NCBI GenBank assembly: GCA_015060485.1
Contig: SUYI01000005.1
Coordinates: 62,001-126,000, forward strand
DNA length: 64,000 bases
From: Prevotella sp.
Lineage (GTDB): Bacteria > Bacteroidota > Bacteroidia > Bacteroidales > Bacteroidaceae
Reading direction: 5' to 3'
In this document: positions 33,096-42,153 of the stretch, piece after piece
Numbering within the stretch: position 1 is the stretch's first letter
Layout: every line of letters starts with the position of its first letter
The notes under the pieces: model-generated
What the model saw: only the letters and a program-made list of their open reading frames with translations
The model's database searches: none
Told to the model about the DNA's origin: nothing
Program-made: the position numbers and the translations under genes

Positions 33096-34883
33096 ATGGT
33101 CAATTGTAATAAGTTTCTGCGGTGGGGCATAACGTTTCGCGATTTGTTTCTAAAACCAATACAAGGAAACCTGTGTCTTTTTGTTTGCTTTTATTTTACG
33201 GGATTAGTATTATTTATACTGCCTGTAGTCATGCATCATGATACATTGTTGAAAACCAGTTTTTTTACTTGGGTATTTGATATTTATATCATTTGTCTGT
33301 TTTTACAGCTTTTTCCCAATAAAATAAAGAAATGGATAAGTATACTGATTGCTGTTCTATTCTATGTCCTTGCCATTGTCGATGTTTTTTGTTATAAAAC
33401 GCATGAAACAAAATTCAATCCAGAGATCCTAAATCTCATTTTGGACACCAACAACAGAGAAGCGAATGAGTATTTGGCACAATATATTCACCCAGGATTA
33501 CTTCTTACACCCATAGGCATTATACTTATTATCATCATCTTACATATATTGATGGGCAGATATAAAAAGTATTTGATTTCAAAATTATCTCAACTACGTT
33601 TGTGGAGTATTTTAAAATCAATAACAGTTCTTCTTGTCATTGTAAGCATTGTGCTTAGTTTGCCCTCCAGGTTTGAATTCGTCAAGATCCTTGGTGCAGA
33701 ATCAAAATCAGATATAGGCGAGCATATAAGTCTCCAAGTGTTGAACACCCCATGTAATAATTTATTATTTGGAATGAAGCTTAGGGAATTGGATAAACAA
33801 GAGTTGGTTTTACTTTTGGAGGCACAAAAACAAGTAAAAGTAGATTCCTGTTCTTTTGATTCTCCTGAGATAGTATTCATCATAGGAGAAAGCTATATCA
33901 AATCACATTCACAGCTATACGGATACTCCAAAGAGACAACACCTTTACAAAAACAAAGGACTACTGATGTGGGGAATGGACTCCTAATACCTTTTACGGA
34001 TGTTGTCACGATGTCTAATTATACCAGTCATGTTTTTAAGAATGCATTTTCACTAAGGAGTGTAGATGATAGCAAAATTGGTAAAGCATCTATCTTTCCT
34101 GTACTATTTAAAAAGGCAGGATATCATGTGTCATTCATCTCAAGTCAGTTTTTTAATAATTCAGAGAATGATGTATTCGATTTAAGTGGTGGCTTGTTCT
34201 TGAATAATGCGTATTTGTCATCATTGGCATTTGACTGTAGAAATAATAAGGAGCCACGTTATGATGAAACACTTTTGGATTATTACGATTCATTGAAAGT
34301 ATTCAAAAAAGAGCATAATCTGACCATTTTCCATTTGATAGGCCAACACATCGACTTTTACAAACGAAGTCCAGAGAAATGGAAGAAGTTCCAAGTAAAG
34401 GATTATCAAGACCGTCAAGACATCAATGAACAGGAGAAAGCATTTGTTGCAGACTATGATAACGCCACACTCTATAACGATTACGTTGTTGATCAAATCA
34501 TCAAGCGTTTTGAACACAAGGATGCCATTGTTATCTATATGCCAGACCACGGAGAAGGATGTTATGATGATGGGCACAGATTAGGAAGAATGCCAAAAGG
34601 GGAATACTCGAAGAACATTCTGCATAATGAGTACGATATTCCTTTCTGGATTTGGTGCTCAAAACAGTATCAAGAGAATCATCCGCAAATTTGTCAGCAA
34701 ATCAAAGATGCCCCAAACAGGCCATTCATGACAGATGACATACCTCATCTTCTTTTGTATCTAGGGGGTATAAAATGCCAAGAGTATCAAGAGAAAAAGA
34801 ACTTGATAAGTCTCAATTATGATGTAAATAGAAAAAGGCTACTTAATGCGGAAGTGGATTACGATAGTATCATTAGTAGATAA
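33096..34883 (+). CDS. Sulfatase-fold membrane phospho-transferase (PEtN/phosphoglycerol type)
   Basis: A 595-residue paralogue of the gene at 10769. It has about five N-terminal helices and a periplasmic domain with IVFIIGESYIKSHSQLYG, SNYTSHVFKN and YMPDHGEGCYDDG, so the metal and Thr sites are kept. The last about 240 residues are nearly the same as the paralogue, while the N-terminal half and the middle differ more. It lies after an acylation cassette; phosphoethanolamine or phosphoglycerol transfer is likely. It ends 25 bases from a convergent gene, with no terminator seen. Confidence 0.78.
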   Translation: MVNCNKFLRWGITFRDLFLKPIQGNLCLFVCFYFTGLVLFILPVVMHHDTLLKTSFFTWVFDIYIICLFLQLFPNKIKKWISILIAVLFYVLAIVDVFCYKTHETKFNPEILNLILDTNNREANEYLAQYIHPGLLLTPIGIILIIIILHILMGRYKKYLISKLSQLRLWSILKSITVLLVIVSIVLSLPSRFEFVKILGAESKSDIGEHISLQVLNTPCNNLLFGMKLRELDKQELVLLLEAQKQVKVDSCSFDSPEIVFIIGESYIKSHSQLYGYSKETTPLQKQRTTDVGNGLLIPFTDVVTMSNYTSHVFKNAFSLRSVDDSKIGKASIFPVLFKKAGYHVSFISSQFFNNSENDVFDLSGGLFLNNAYLSSLAFDCRNNKEPRYDETLLDYYDSLKVFKKEHNLTIFHLIGQHIDFYKRSPEKWKKFQVKDYQDRQDINEQEKAFVADYDNATLYNDYVVDQIIKRFEHKDAIVIYMPDHGEGCYDDGHRLGRMPKGEYSKNILHNEYDIPFWIWCSKQYQENHPQICQQIKDAPNRPFMTDDIPHLLLYLGGIKCQEYQEKKNLISLNYDVNRKRLLNAEVDYDSIISR

Positions 34884-34908
34884 TAGTAAACACATTAGAA
34901 AAACATGA

Positions 34909-36081
34909 TTAAATACTATCCAATGCCTCAAAGAAATTCTTGGCATATGTTTCTTTATCAAAGAACTTAGAGCGTTCAAGTGATGCTGCGGCCATTTGCT
35001 TACGTTGCTTAGGATGTTCATAAAGGTCAAGAATTGCTGTAGCGAGTTTATTGACAAAGTGTTCATTGGTATCAAGAATGATGGCATTCTCCTTTGTTAC
35101 TTCTTCTGGAATACCACCTCTGCAAGTTGTGATGATGGGTAATCCCATTGCCTGAGCTTCCAGAACGGTAGTAGGGAAAGGATCATCCCAAACGGAGGGA
35201 ATAACTGCAACATCAGCCATACTGAGATAATTGGGAATTTCGTTATAGGGAATAAATCCTGTAAAGATAATTCGGTCTTTCAAAGGTGTTGCTTTGTTTT
35301 TCAGCTCTTTCATAAACTTATCATCATTAGTTGCATTACCAAAGAAAGAACTACCAATAACCATCAATTTTATATGGGGCTTCTCTTTTAGTAAATCAAT
35401 AGCTTCAAGCAGTTCCATAATACCTTTTTCACGATTCACACGGCCACTATAGACTAGCAAGAAATCGTCATTGTTTAACTCGTTTCTTATTGTTTGATTT
35501 TTTTTAGAAAAAGCGTTCAAGTCAATACCATTGTATACTGTTTTAGTTTTTGAATCTTGGGGATTTATAGCTTGTACTTTAGATTTGATAAAATTTGAAA
35601 CAGTTAGGATTCTATAGGCAGCTTCGTATATTTCTTCATATTTAGGCGCTTTTGATTCCAATTTCTCGTTATGCAGATGATAGACTAATTTTGCATTTGT
35701 GAAATCTTTTAGTTTTAAAGCGTATGCAGGACGGTTTTCCAAGACAATGACATCATACTGCTGATGACAAATGTCCTTAATGGCTTCATGTAGAAAATAC
35801 TCTATAGAGTAGTGGTAGTATTCTTCCTTATGAAGTAAATGATAAATATTCTTCTTTACCTTTGCCCACCATCCATTAATCTTAATATATTTGTAGTGGT
35901 TTACCCCAGATTGTAGTGCAGGGTGCTTCTTAATATCAGGATGATATACACTATATACCGTGATGTCGTGTAAATGATGCTGGTTATTGTACTCCAAATA
36001 AAAATCGATAAGATTTTCCACTGCCCCACCTAGAACAGCAGGAACAGGTAGAATACCGGATGTCAAAATTGCTATTTTCAT
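34909..36081 (-). CDS. GT4 family glycosyltransferase
   Basis: A 390-residue GT4 enzyme. The N-terminus has PAVLGGAVENLIDFYLEYN, and the donor domain has YSGRVNREKGIMELLEAI, then SVWDDPFPTTVLEAQAMGLPIITT with the E-like/E pair, though the first Glu is replaced by Asp (D-P-F-P-T-T-V-L-E). It is cytoplasmic or membrane-associated. It is the second gene of a two-gene minus-strand unit starting at 36923, next to a fucosyltransferase-like gene. The donor is not known. Confidence 0.85.
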   Translation of the reverse strand: MKIAILTSGILPVPAVLGGAVENLIDFYLEYNNQHHLHDITVYSVYHPDIKKHPALQSGVNHYKYIKINGWWAKVKKNIYHLLHKEEYYHYSIEYFLHEAIKDICHQQYDVIVLENRPAYALKLKDFTNAKLVYHLHNEKLESKAPKYEEIYEAAYRILTVSNFIKSKVQAINPQDSKTKTVYNGIDLNAFSKKNQTIRNELNNDDFLLVYSGRVNREKGIMELLEAIDLLKEKPHIKLMVIGSSFFGNATNDDKFMKELKNKATPLKDRIIFTGFIPYNEIPNYLSMADVAVIPSVWDDPFPTTVLEAQAMGLPIITTCRGGIPEEVTKENAIILDTNEHFVNKLATAILDLYEHPKQRKQMAAASLERSKFFDKETYAKNFFEALDSI

Positions 36082-36086
36082 AGGGC

Positions 36087-36923
36087 TTACCAGTCTAAGA
36101 GTTCTTTACCGTTTTCAAAATGGAAGAAGTCTACAATCTTTGAGAAACTATTTTTAGTAAATTGTTGATCTTTTGATTCCAGGAAACAGAGAGGAACCTC
36201 ACCAATGAACGAGGCCCAACGAGAATAGCTACTGATAGGCCCAATAATGCAGTCGCAAACACTCAATGTATAAAGGTCGAGGATGGCACATGATGGCTCC
36301 TTCTCGAATCGTCGACATTTACATCCCTCAAAAATGCTTAGCGAAAAGTCTTCATTGCTGCTAATAAAGAAACTCACATCTCGGTCTTTGAATAGATCTT
36401 GAATACGAAGCATGAACTGATGATAATCTTCCAATTCATAGAAGAATCGCCCGTTATTCCAAGTTGCATAGTCACCGCGCCTGATATGAACACCCACCAC
36501 CAAATCACTCACTTGTTTCAGTTCAGCAATCATGTTTTCGGCTTTAAGCATTATTTCCTCTTTCGGACGGAATATTTTTTGGAGTTTGGGAAGTGTTGTT
36601 TTCAAATAACGAATGTCAGTACGAGTAGACCAACCCTTAGTAAAACCAAGGAAATTAAAAACTTTATCCCAACTCTTACTATGAGTTACTATCCATGTTA
36701 AATGCTTATACCAACCCCATCCTCTGGGTAGTCTCAAAAACCATGGATGCCATAGAGGAAAATGAATGAATGGAGCATGAAGCAAATGTGGGAAGTCTTC
36801 TATGGTCCAGTCATAGAAAAGAATCACCATGTCTTTGTGCTCTGCAATACATTGGGATACACTGGTAACATAAGTCCACAATCTATTACAAGTTTGCCCT
36901 GGAGCATCACAAATAACTCTCAT
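36087..36923 (-). CDS. Fucosyltransferase-like enzyme (GT11-like)
   Basis: A 278-residue protein with GVHIRRGDYATW near residues 142-153, the H-x-R-R-x-D motif of alpha-1,2-fucosyltransferases (GT11) and related GDP-fucose-dependent enzymes. The N-terminal GQTCNRLWTY may replace the usual GLGNQ nucleotide loop. ISSNEDFS and SSYSRWASF also match the fold. It is not clear which linkage is formed. GDP-L-fucose enzymes are in the same window (57032-60151), which supports a fucose donor. It is first in a two-gene unit with its own promoter. Confidence 0.65.
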   Translation of the reverse strand: MRVICDAPGQTCNRLWTYVTSVSQCIAEHKDMVILFYDWTIEDFPHLLHAPFIHFPLWHPWFLRLPRGWGWYKHLTWIVTHSKSWDKVFNFLGFTKGWSTRTDIRYLKTTLPKLQKIFRPKEEIMLKAENMIAELKQVSDLVVGVHIRRGDYATWNNGRFFYELEDYHQFMLRIQDLFKDRDVSFFISSNEDFSLSIFEGCKCRRFEKEPSCAILDLYTLSVCDCIIGPISSYSRWASFIGEVPLCFLESKDQQFTKNSFSKIVDFFHFENGKELLDW

Positions 36924-36939
36924 CTAATACATTTTTCTG

Positions 36940-36971
36940 CAAAGATACAGTTATTTTTTTTAAAATGCAAG
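36940..36971 (-). promoter_or_regulatory. Promoter of the fucosyltransferase-like/GT4 unit
   Basis: On the minus strand TATCTTTG (plus 36940-36947), with CTTG (plus 36968-36971) 20 bp upstream. The ATG is at 36923. The -7 match is perfect while the -33 is partial. Confidence 0.65.
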
Positions 36972-36997
36972 TTGTTTCCACTTTTTTTGATTTTTAT

Positions 36998-37028
36998 TTT
37001 GTATATAAAAAAAAACTTACTAACTTTG
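36998..37028 (+). promoter_or_regulatory. Promoter of the paired acyltransferase genes
   Basis: TTTG at 36998-37001 and TAACTTTG at 37021-37028, 19 bp apart. The ATG is at 37048. It is divergent to the promoter at 36940-36971. Confidence 0.7.
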
Positions 37029-37047
37029 TAGCAAATAATAGTAGAAA

Positions 37048-38016
37048 ATGACAGAATTACAAATAAAAGAGAGAATACAATGGCTTGACTGGATGAAAGT
37101 GTTGGCTATTTTATCAATTATTTGGGGACATTTTTTTTCTAAAGGCCATATATATTTATATGTATTTAGCGTACAGGTATTTTGTTTTATTTCGGGCTTT
37201 TTGTATAAGCGTGCTGCAGATTGGCGAACATGTGTTCAAAAGTGTTTTTGGCAGTTACTAGTACCTACGCTTATCATGAGTGTCTTGATGCATTTGGAGG
37301 CTTTCTTTCGTTGTGTGGCATTGGGGACAAATTATGATGTATCGTGGCCTTGGTTTTTCAAGTGGCTTCTGCTAGGCCATCGATGGTGCATGGGACCATG
37401 TTGGTATTTTTATACATTGATGGTTATGAGGCTTATAATGCAGGCTCTTCCAGAAAAAAAATGGGCATATGTTTCACTTTTCATTCTTCTTTCTGCAGGC
37501 GCAATATATCTCCATTATATTGGTTTTGAAGTAAGTAACGCCAATGTGAACGTGGTGGTATGTATGCCTTTTTTCCTAATTGGAGTATTTATGAAACCAG
37601 CAAAATCGGTATTAAACAAAATGAACAGCTATCGGATGGGAATACCTTTGTTTGTTGTTGCCTTAAGCTTAATTATTGTATGTGGAAAACTTAATGGTTA
37701 TGTCTGGATGTATAAAAATGGCTATGGCAATAACTATTTCCTTTATCTTGTTGGTGGAATGGCAGGTTCTTTGTTCCTATATGTAGTATCACAGTGGATG
37801 AGTCATTTGCCATATCGTCAGATGGTTTTATCGCTTTCAAAGGGTTCAATATTAATAATAGGTTTACATATAATTATCGTTCGCAGACTAATGGAACTTC
37901 CCGATCGTATGTGGGGGGAAGACCTGTTGCTTTCAGCTCTTATATTAATCTGTTTTTTACCAATAATACGTATCGCAGAATTATTCTTCCCAATTTTATT
38001 AGGTCGTAATAAATAA
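37048..38016 (+). CDS. Acyltransferase family 3 membrane protein
   Basis: A 322-residue multi-pass protein of the acyltransferase-3 family. RIQWLDWMKVLAILSIIWGHFFSKG is the first helix with the catalytic-type His, followed by VFCFISGFLYKRAAD. It has about nine or ten helices and lacks any soluble extension. It probably O-acetylates a sugar during or after export. The next gene, starting 6 bases later, encodes a second acyltransferase of a different subgroup, so the pair might modify two positions. Starting from its own promoter. Confidence 0.83.
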   Translation: MTELQIKERIQWLDWMKVLAILSIIWGHFFSKGHIYLYVFSVQVFCFISGFLYKRAADWRTCVQKCFWQLLVPTLIMSVLMHLEAFFRCVALGTNYDVSWPWFFKWLLLGHRWCMGPCWYFYTLMVMRLIMQALPEKKWAYVSLFILLSAGAIYLHYIGFEVSNANVNVVVCMPFFLIGVFMKPAKSVLNKMNSYRMGIPLFVVALSLIIVCGKLNGYVWMYKNGYGNNYFLYLVGGMAGSLFLYVVSQWMSHLPYRQMVLSLSKGSILIIGLHIIIVRRLMELPDRMWGEDLLLSALILICFLPIIRIAELFFPILLGRNK

Positions 38017-38022
38017 TTGAAA

Positions 38023-38997
38023 ATGGAATTGATTCCTCCGCGTCGCTTCGAATATATTGATTTTTGTAAGGTGTTTGCTATGTTTTTAGTAACATGGGCT
38101 CATTGTGCACAACAGCTAAATGGAAATCCCTTTCCTGTATTGTTGATAAGTAAAGATTCCTTTATTTCCTTCAATATGGCAGTCTTTATGGTATCGAGTG
38201 GATTTGTCATGAACATATCTAAAATGCGTGAGACTCCTTTTGTAGAGTTTTTCTTTTCGAAAGTGATACGCTTGCTGGTTCCAATGACGGCTTGGTTTTT
38301 GATATTATCTGCGATAACATATCCCAAGCATATTGATTATTGGTCGGCATATTGGTATCTGTCTTCTTTGTTCGTTTGTTTGATGACAATTAAAATTATG
38401 GCTTATTTTTTATCTTCTCAACTCGGCTTATGCTTGTTTTCAATATTATTTCTCTCATTGGTTCCTTTTCAGTGTTTTGAAAAGATTTGCTATATGATAC
38501 CTTTTCTATGGGTTGGTTATGGTCTTCGTTACTCAATAAACCGTATAAATATATATGTGGCGTGTCTTTTTTCATTGTTGTATGTCATCTTATATTATTT
38601 TTGGGATGTTCGGTATTCTATTTATTTATCACCTTTTCATATTTGTGAAGTTAATATAAACTCATTGTTCTCTTGGGTTTATAGATTTTTAATTGGTACA
38701 GTTGGCAGCATTGCTATATTATCATGGATTCGTATAGGTATTGAACTACACAATTTTCGGTGGATGAAATACATAGTCAAATACGGAAAATATACGCTTG
38801 TTTTTTACACGATGTCTTTTGTTTTGAATGCTTTGTTGTCTAAAGTTATGTGGCGAGTTGGGTATATTACTTCTATGGGACTATTAGACGTTGTTTCATG
38901 TGCTATTTCTCTTCTTATGATGTTCATAATGTATTATTCCCAAAGGATAATAGAAAAGAATAAGTTCTTGTCTATATTTACAGGTGTTCCATATTAA
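38023..38997 (+). CDS. Acyltransferase family 3 membrane protein
   Basis: A 324-residue multi-pass acyltransferase. FEYIDFCKVFAMFLVTWAHCAQQL is the first helix with the His, then NMAVFMVSSGFVMNISK. About ten hydrophobic segments follow. The start at 38023 (ATG) was preferred to a TTG at 38017 which touches the previous stop codon. It is second in the pair and is followed by a strong hairpin terminator (39010-39061). The target sugar is unknown. Confidence 0.83.
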   Translation: MELIPPRRFEYIDFCKVFAMFLVTWAHCAQQLNGNPFPVLLISKDSFISFNMAVFMVSSGFVMNISKMRETPFVEFFFSKVIRLLVPMTAWFLILSAITYPKHIDYWSAYWYLSSLFVCLMTIKIMAYFLSSQLGLCLFSILFLSLVPFQCFEKICYMIPFLWVGYGLRYSINRINIYVACLFSLLYVILYYFWDVRYSIYLSPFHICEVNINSLFSWVYRFLIGTVGSIAILSWIRIGIELHNFRWMKYIVKYGKYTLVFYTMSFVLNALLSKVMWRVGYITSMGLLDVVSCAISLLMMFIMYYSQRIIEKNKFLSIFTGVPY

Positions 38998-39009
38998 CTT
39001 GATCGCATT

Positions 39010-39061
39010 AACTAAAGAGGTTTTCGTGTGGCTACAAGGTCATATGAAAACCTCTTTAGTT
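39010..39061. terminator. Bidirectional terminator between convergent genes
   Basis: AACTAAAGAGGTTTTC (39010-39025) and its exact complement (39046-39061) form a 16-bp stem with a 20-base loop. The flanks are AT-rich on both sides. The right arm touches the stop codon of the minus-strand SGNH gene. It separates the acyltransferase pair from the main assembly operon. Confidence 0.85.
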
Positions 39062-39900
39062 TAAATGTTGAGCTGGCGGTCTATCTGAGCCTTATATAGT
39101 TGGGGATTCTTTAAATGCACTTCGTCCACGAAGCAGGAGTCTGCCAAAAAACTAATTTGATTCAAATAATGGTTTAGTTTATTGGCATAACCGTGTTGAG
39201 CAAACTCTTGGCGGTTGAAATGGCTAATGCTATCTCTCCAATGCTCTGCGACAAATGTCGGAATAATCTCAAAGCTGAAATTGTATTCCTTACTAAGTGA
39301 CTCAATCTTAGACAGGTATTCTTTGCATATAGGAGAAAGAAATGTATAGTTTCTTTTCTCCTGTTTTATATTTGGTGCCCATCCTGTTGTTTGAACAAAT
39401 GGTATATGACATATCCAATATTTGGGTATCTTTTGTATTTGTTTGATAACAGTATTCGTCATGAGTGGTCTATATTCATCATAGTAGAAAGGCTTCAAGA
39501 AGTAGTGATAAGTATATACCTGATCAAGGTTATCCCAGAAACTGAAAGGGGTATATACAAGGAAAACGCTATCAGGGCGGTTCCCGGCATTAATATAATT
39601 ATTTAGAAGTATATATTGTCCGATCATGCCAATAGCCTGATTGCAGCATAGTGTATAGGCACTATCAGGATCTTCTTCTTTGCAATTGTAGAACTGGTTT
39701 GCTGTGCTGTCTCCCATAATGAGTTTCTTGTAGGAAGTTTTCTTTCTGCTCTTTTCTATGGCGCGATATATTTCATTTCCATAGATGCTCTCCTTGTATT
39801 TGTCGTCTTTGAGGAGCCATGCGGTTTTTACACTATAGTAGATGGCTATAGGTGAAATAAATAGCAGGTTTATTAGTATGAATCTGATAACACTTTTCAT
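39061..39900 (-). CDS. SGNH-like membrane-anchored protein next to an MBOAT
   Basis: A 279-residue protein with an N-terminal helix (residues 7-23) and an external soluble domain. LIMGDSTANQFYN near residues 60-72 is a GDS block I motif. The C-terminal SFLADSCFVDEVHLKNPQL includes an Asp-x-x-His-like D-E-V-H, the SGNH block V. Together these suggest an esterase or acyl-transferring activity on the glycan. It lies 3 bases after the MBOAT stop, the usual pairing in O-acetylation modules such as AlgI/AlgJ or PatA/PatB. It is the last gene of the main operon. Confidence 0.7.
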   Translation of the reverse strand: MKSVIRFILINLLFISPIAIYYSVKTAWLLKDDKYKESIYGNEIYRAIEKSRKKTSYKKLIMGDSTANQFYNCKEEDPDSAYTLCCNQAIGMIGQYILLNNYINAGNRPDSVFLVYTPFSFWDNLDQVYTYHYFLKPFYYDEYRPLMTNTVIKQIQKIPKYWICHIPFVQTTGWAPNIKQEKRNYTFLSPICKEYLSKIESLSKEYNFSFEIIPTFVAEHWRDSISHFNRQEFAQHGYANKLNHYLNQISFLADSCFVDEVHLKNPQLYKAQIDRQLNI

Positions 39901-39903
39901 ATC

Positions 39904-41343
39904 TCAGAATTGAAAATATATAAAGGACTGACTTGATCCTGCAAAATTGATAATAATGCAGATGAGGATATAATAAACAAGCCATCTGGCAAGTCTATGT
40001 CTGAAGAATTTGTTTTGTGGAAAATCCAGCGCATGTTGTTTATCTCTTTGAAACCATTCAACTAATAGCAAAAGGAGACTGGCAAATAGCCATTTCTTTC
40101 CATCAACAAGTCCTTCGAGGAATGGATGGGTGAATATCGATGTGACAAAGCCGTAAGCCTGGGACATACTTTCTGCACGGAATATTATCCATCCAAATAC
40201 GGCAAATGTAAAGGTGAGTAATAATTGTATGGCTTCCTTGATATTGGGGAAAAGTCTTCCGTACGCAATGATAGTTTTGTATTTTGTGTTTATTCCAATT
40301 ATATTGTATATGGCTAATAAGGTTGCGTGGAAAAGACCCCAGCAAACGAATGTCCAGTTTGCTCCGTGCCATAGGCCACTAATACCCCATACAATGAAAA
40401 CATTACGTATGAATATGGCTTTACTACATCGGCTTCCACCTAAAGGGAAATAAATATAATCCCGGAACCAGGTTGTTAATGAGATATGCCATCTTCTCCA
40501 GAACTCAGGAATGCTTCTAGAGAAATAGGGATAGTTGAAATTTCTCATGAGATTAAAACCGAACAGTTTGGCACATCCGATGGCGATATCTGAGTAACCA
40601 GAGAAGTCACAGTAAATCTGGAATGTGAATAGAATGCCCAATAGAACCAACATCACTCCGGGAAGTCCCTCATAACCATTCCAATATAAATTGACAATCT
40701 CGGCACAGTTATCTGCGATTACTAGTTTTTTGAAAAATCCCCAAAGCATTTGACGTGCTCCGTCCACTGCTTCTGGATAATTAAGACAGCGCTTCTTTTG
40801 AAATTGTGGTAATAGGTTCGTTGCCCTTTCTATAGGGCCAGCAACCAATTGGGGGAAGAAACTAATAAAGGCAAAAAACTCAATGATATCTTTTGTGGCT
40901 TTTAATTTTTTCTGATAGACATCAATAGTATAGCTAAGTGCCTGAAAAGTATAGAAACTGATACCAACGGGTAATATGACATTGATAGTGCCCCAGTCCA
41001 GTTTGTAGCCAATTATATCAAAAAGTGCTTGTATGTTTTCAATGAAAAAATTGTAATACTTGAAAATCCCCAATATTAATAAATTCAGAACAATATTTAA
41101 GGTGCTGATTAGTTGTTGTATCTTTCGACTTCTTTCAAACTTTTCAATATAAAAGCCGCTGCAAAAACTGCAAAGAGATGTCAGAGCAATAAGAAAAAGA
41201 AATCTCCAGTCCCACCATCCATAAAAGATGTAACTGATAACAACTAAAAAGATATTCTGCCATCGGCGATAGGCTGAAATAAGCCAATAAAGGATAAATA
41301 CTATTGGCAGGAATATAAGGAAGTCTATCGAGTTGAATAGCAT
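39904..41343 (-). CDS. MBOAT family O-acyltransferase (AlgI-like)
   Basis: A 479-residue multi-pass membrane-bound O-acyltransferase. It starts FNSIDFLIFLPIVFILYWLI, has YIFYGWWDWRFLFLI, and GISGLWHGANWTFVCWGLFHATLL near residues 324-347 with the two conserved His residues. It is a different clade from the MBOAT at 30588 and is closer to AlgI/PatA-type polysaccharide acetylation. It likely supplies acetyl groups to the paired SGNH-like protein. It lies at the end of the main assembly operon, so its target is likely the main polysaccharide. Confidence 0.88.
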   Translation of the reverse strand: MLFNSIDFLIFLPIVFILYWLISAYRRWQNIFLVVISYIFYGWWDWRFLFLIALTSLCSFCSGFYIEKFERSRKIQQLISTLNIVLNLLILGIFKYYNFFIENIQALFDIIGYKLDWGTINVILPVGISFYTFQALSYTIDVYQKKLKATKDIIEFFAFISFFPQLVAGPIERATNLLPQFQKKRCLNYPEAVDGARQMLWGFFKKLVIADNCAEIVNLYWNGYEGLPGVMLVLLGILFTFQIYCDFSGYSDIAIGCAKLFGFNLMRNFNYPYFSRSIPEFWRRWHISLTTWFRDYIYFPLGGSRCSKAIFIRNVFIVWGISGLWHGANWTFVCWGLFHATLLAIYNIIGINTKYKTIIAYGRLFPNIKEAIQLLLTFTFAVFGWIIFRAESMSQAYGFVTSIFTHPFLEGLVDGKKWLFASLLLLLVEWFQRDKQHALDFPQNKFFRHRLARWLVYYILICIIINFAGSSQSFIYFQF

Positions 41344-41349
41344 GTGTTT

Positions 41350-42153
41350 CTATTTCTTCATAAGTTTAAATATGACTTTAATGCAAATAGTGAGTATACG
41401 ACGCTTCTTGTTATCCTCACAAATGTCTAACAGCCGATAAGCCGTTGTTTTGTCGAGTTTGGCAATTGTCGCAAAGTCTTGATAGACACCATCAGGCAGC
41501 AATTGGTGGAGGTATTCGTTGATTTCCTTTCTGTTCTTTTCTCGTTGTTGCTCTGACAGTCCTCCCTCTTCTCTACGGCAGATGATATCAGGGATGAATT
41601 GAACTCGCTTGTTTTCCTTGACTATTTTCTCTGTGAAAAAAATCCAATCTGATACGAGCCTGTAGTTTTCGTCGTATGGCGAATTGTCAAACAACTCTCT
41701 TTTGATAAATGTACTTTGGTGGTCTAAAGTCGACATAAAAAAGTGAATCATGGTTGTTCGGGGAGGCTGGACAGAGGCATGGCCTTGTTGCTTTTCCGTA
41801 TTGAAGTGGTAGTCTTTTCCGATGATAAAGTCTGTATCATATTGATAGTTTGCCACTTTCTCCAAGATATCAGAGGCATAAAAACAATCTCCAGAGTTCA
41901 TGAAGTTCAGATAATCACCCGTCGCTTTTGCGATACCTTTATTCATGGCATTGTATATACCTCTGTCGGGTTCTGAAACCCAATAGTCAATGTAGGCATC
42001 ATACTCTTTAAGAACTTCTACACTGCCATCTGTAGAGCCACCATCAATAACTATATATTCGAAGTCACGATAAGTTTGGTGGATTACACTTTCAATGGTC
42101 TTTCTAAGCCCTTCTTTGTTATTGTAGTTAATTGTAATAATAGAATACTTCAT
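41350..42153 (-). CDS. GT2 family glycosyltransferase (WcaA-like)
   Basis: A 267-residue GT2 enzyme. It opens YSIITINYNNKEGLRKTIESVIHQTY, followed by YIVIDGGSTDGSVEVLKEY, and NFMNSGDCF near the metal-binding position (residues 84-92, with Ser-Gly-Asp instead of D-x-D, as in many WcaA-type enzymes). SDWIFFTEKI may carry a catalytic acid. It probably adds a sugar to the lipid-linked repeat unit. It overlaps the flippase gene by 4 bases. Confidence 0.85.
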   Translation of the reverse strand: MKYSIITINYNNKEGLRKTIESVIHQTYRDFEYIVIDGGSTDGSVEVLKEYDAYIDYWVSEPDRGIYNAMNKGIAKATGDYLNFMNSGDCFYASDILEKVANYQYDTDFIIGKDYHFNTEKQQGHASVQPPRTTMIHFFMSTLDHQSTFIKRELFDNSPYDENYRLVSDWIFFTEKIVKENKRVQFIPDIICRREEGGLSEQQREKNRKEINEYLHQLLPDGVYQDFATIAKLDKTTAYRLLDICEDNKKRRILTICIKVIFKLMKK

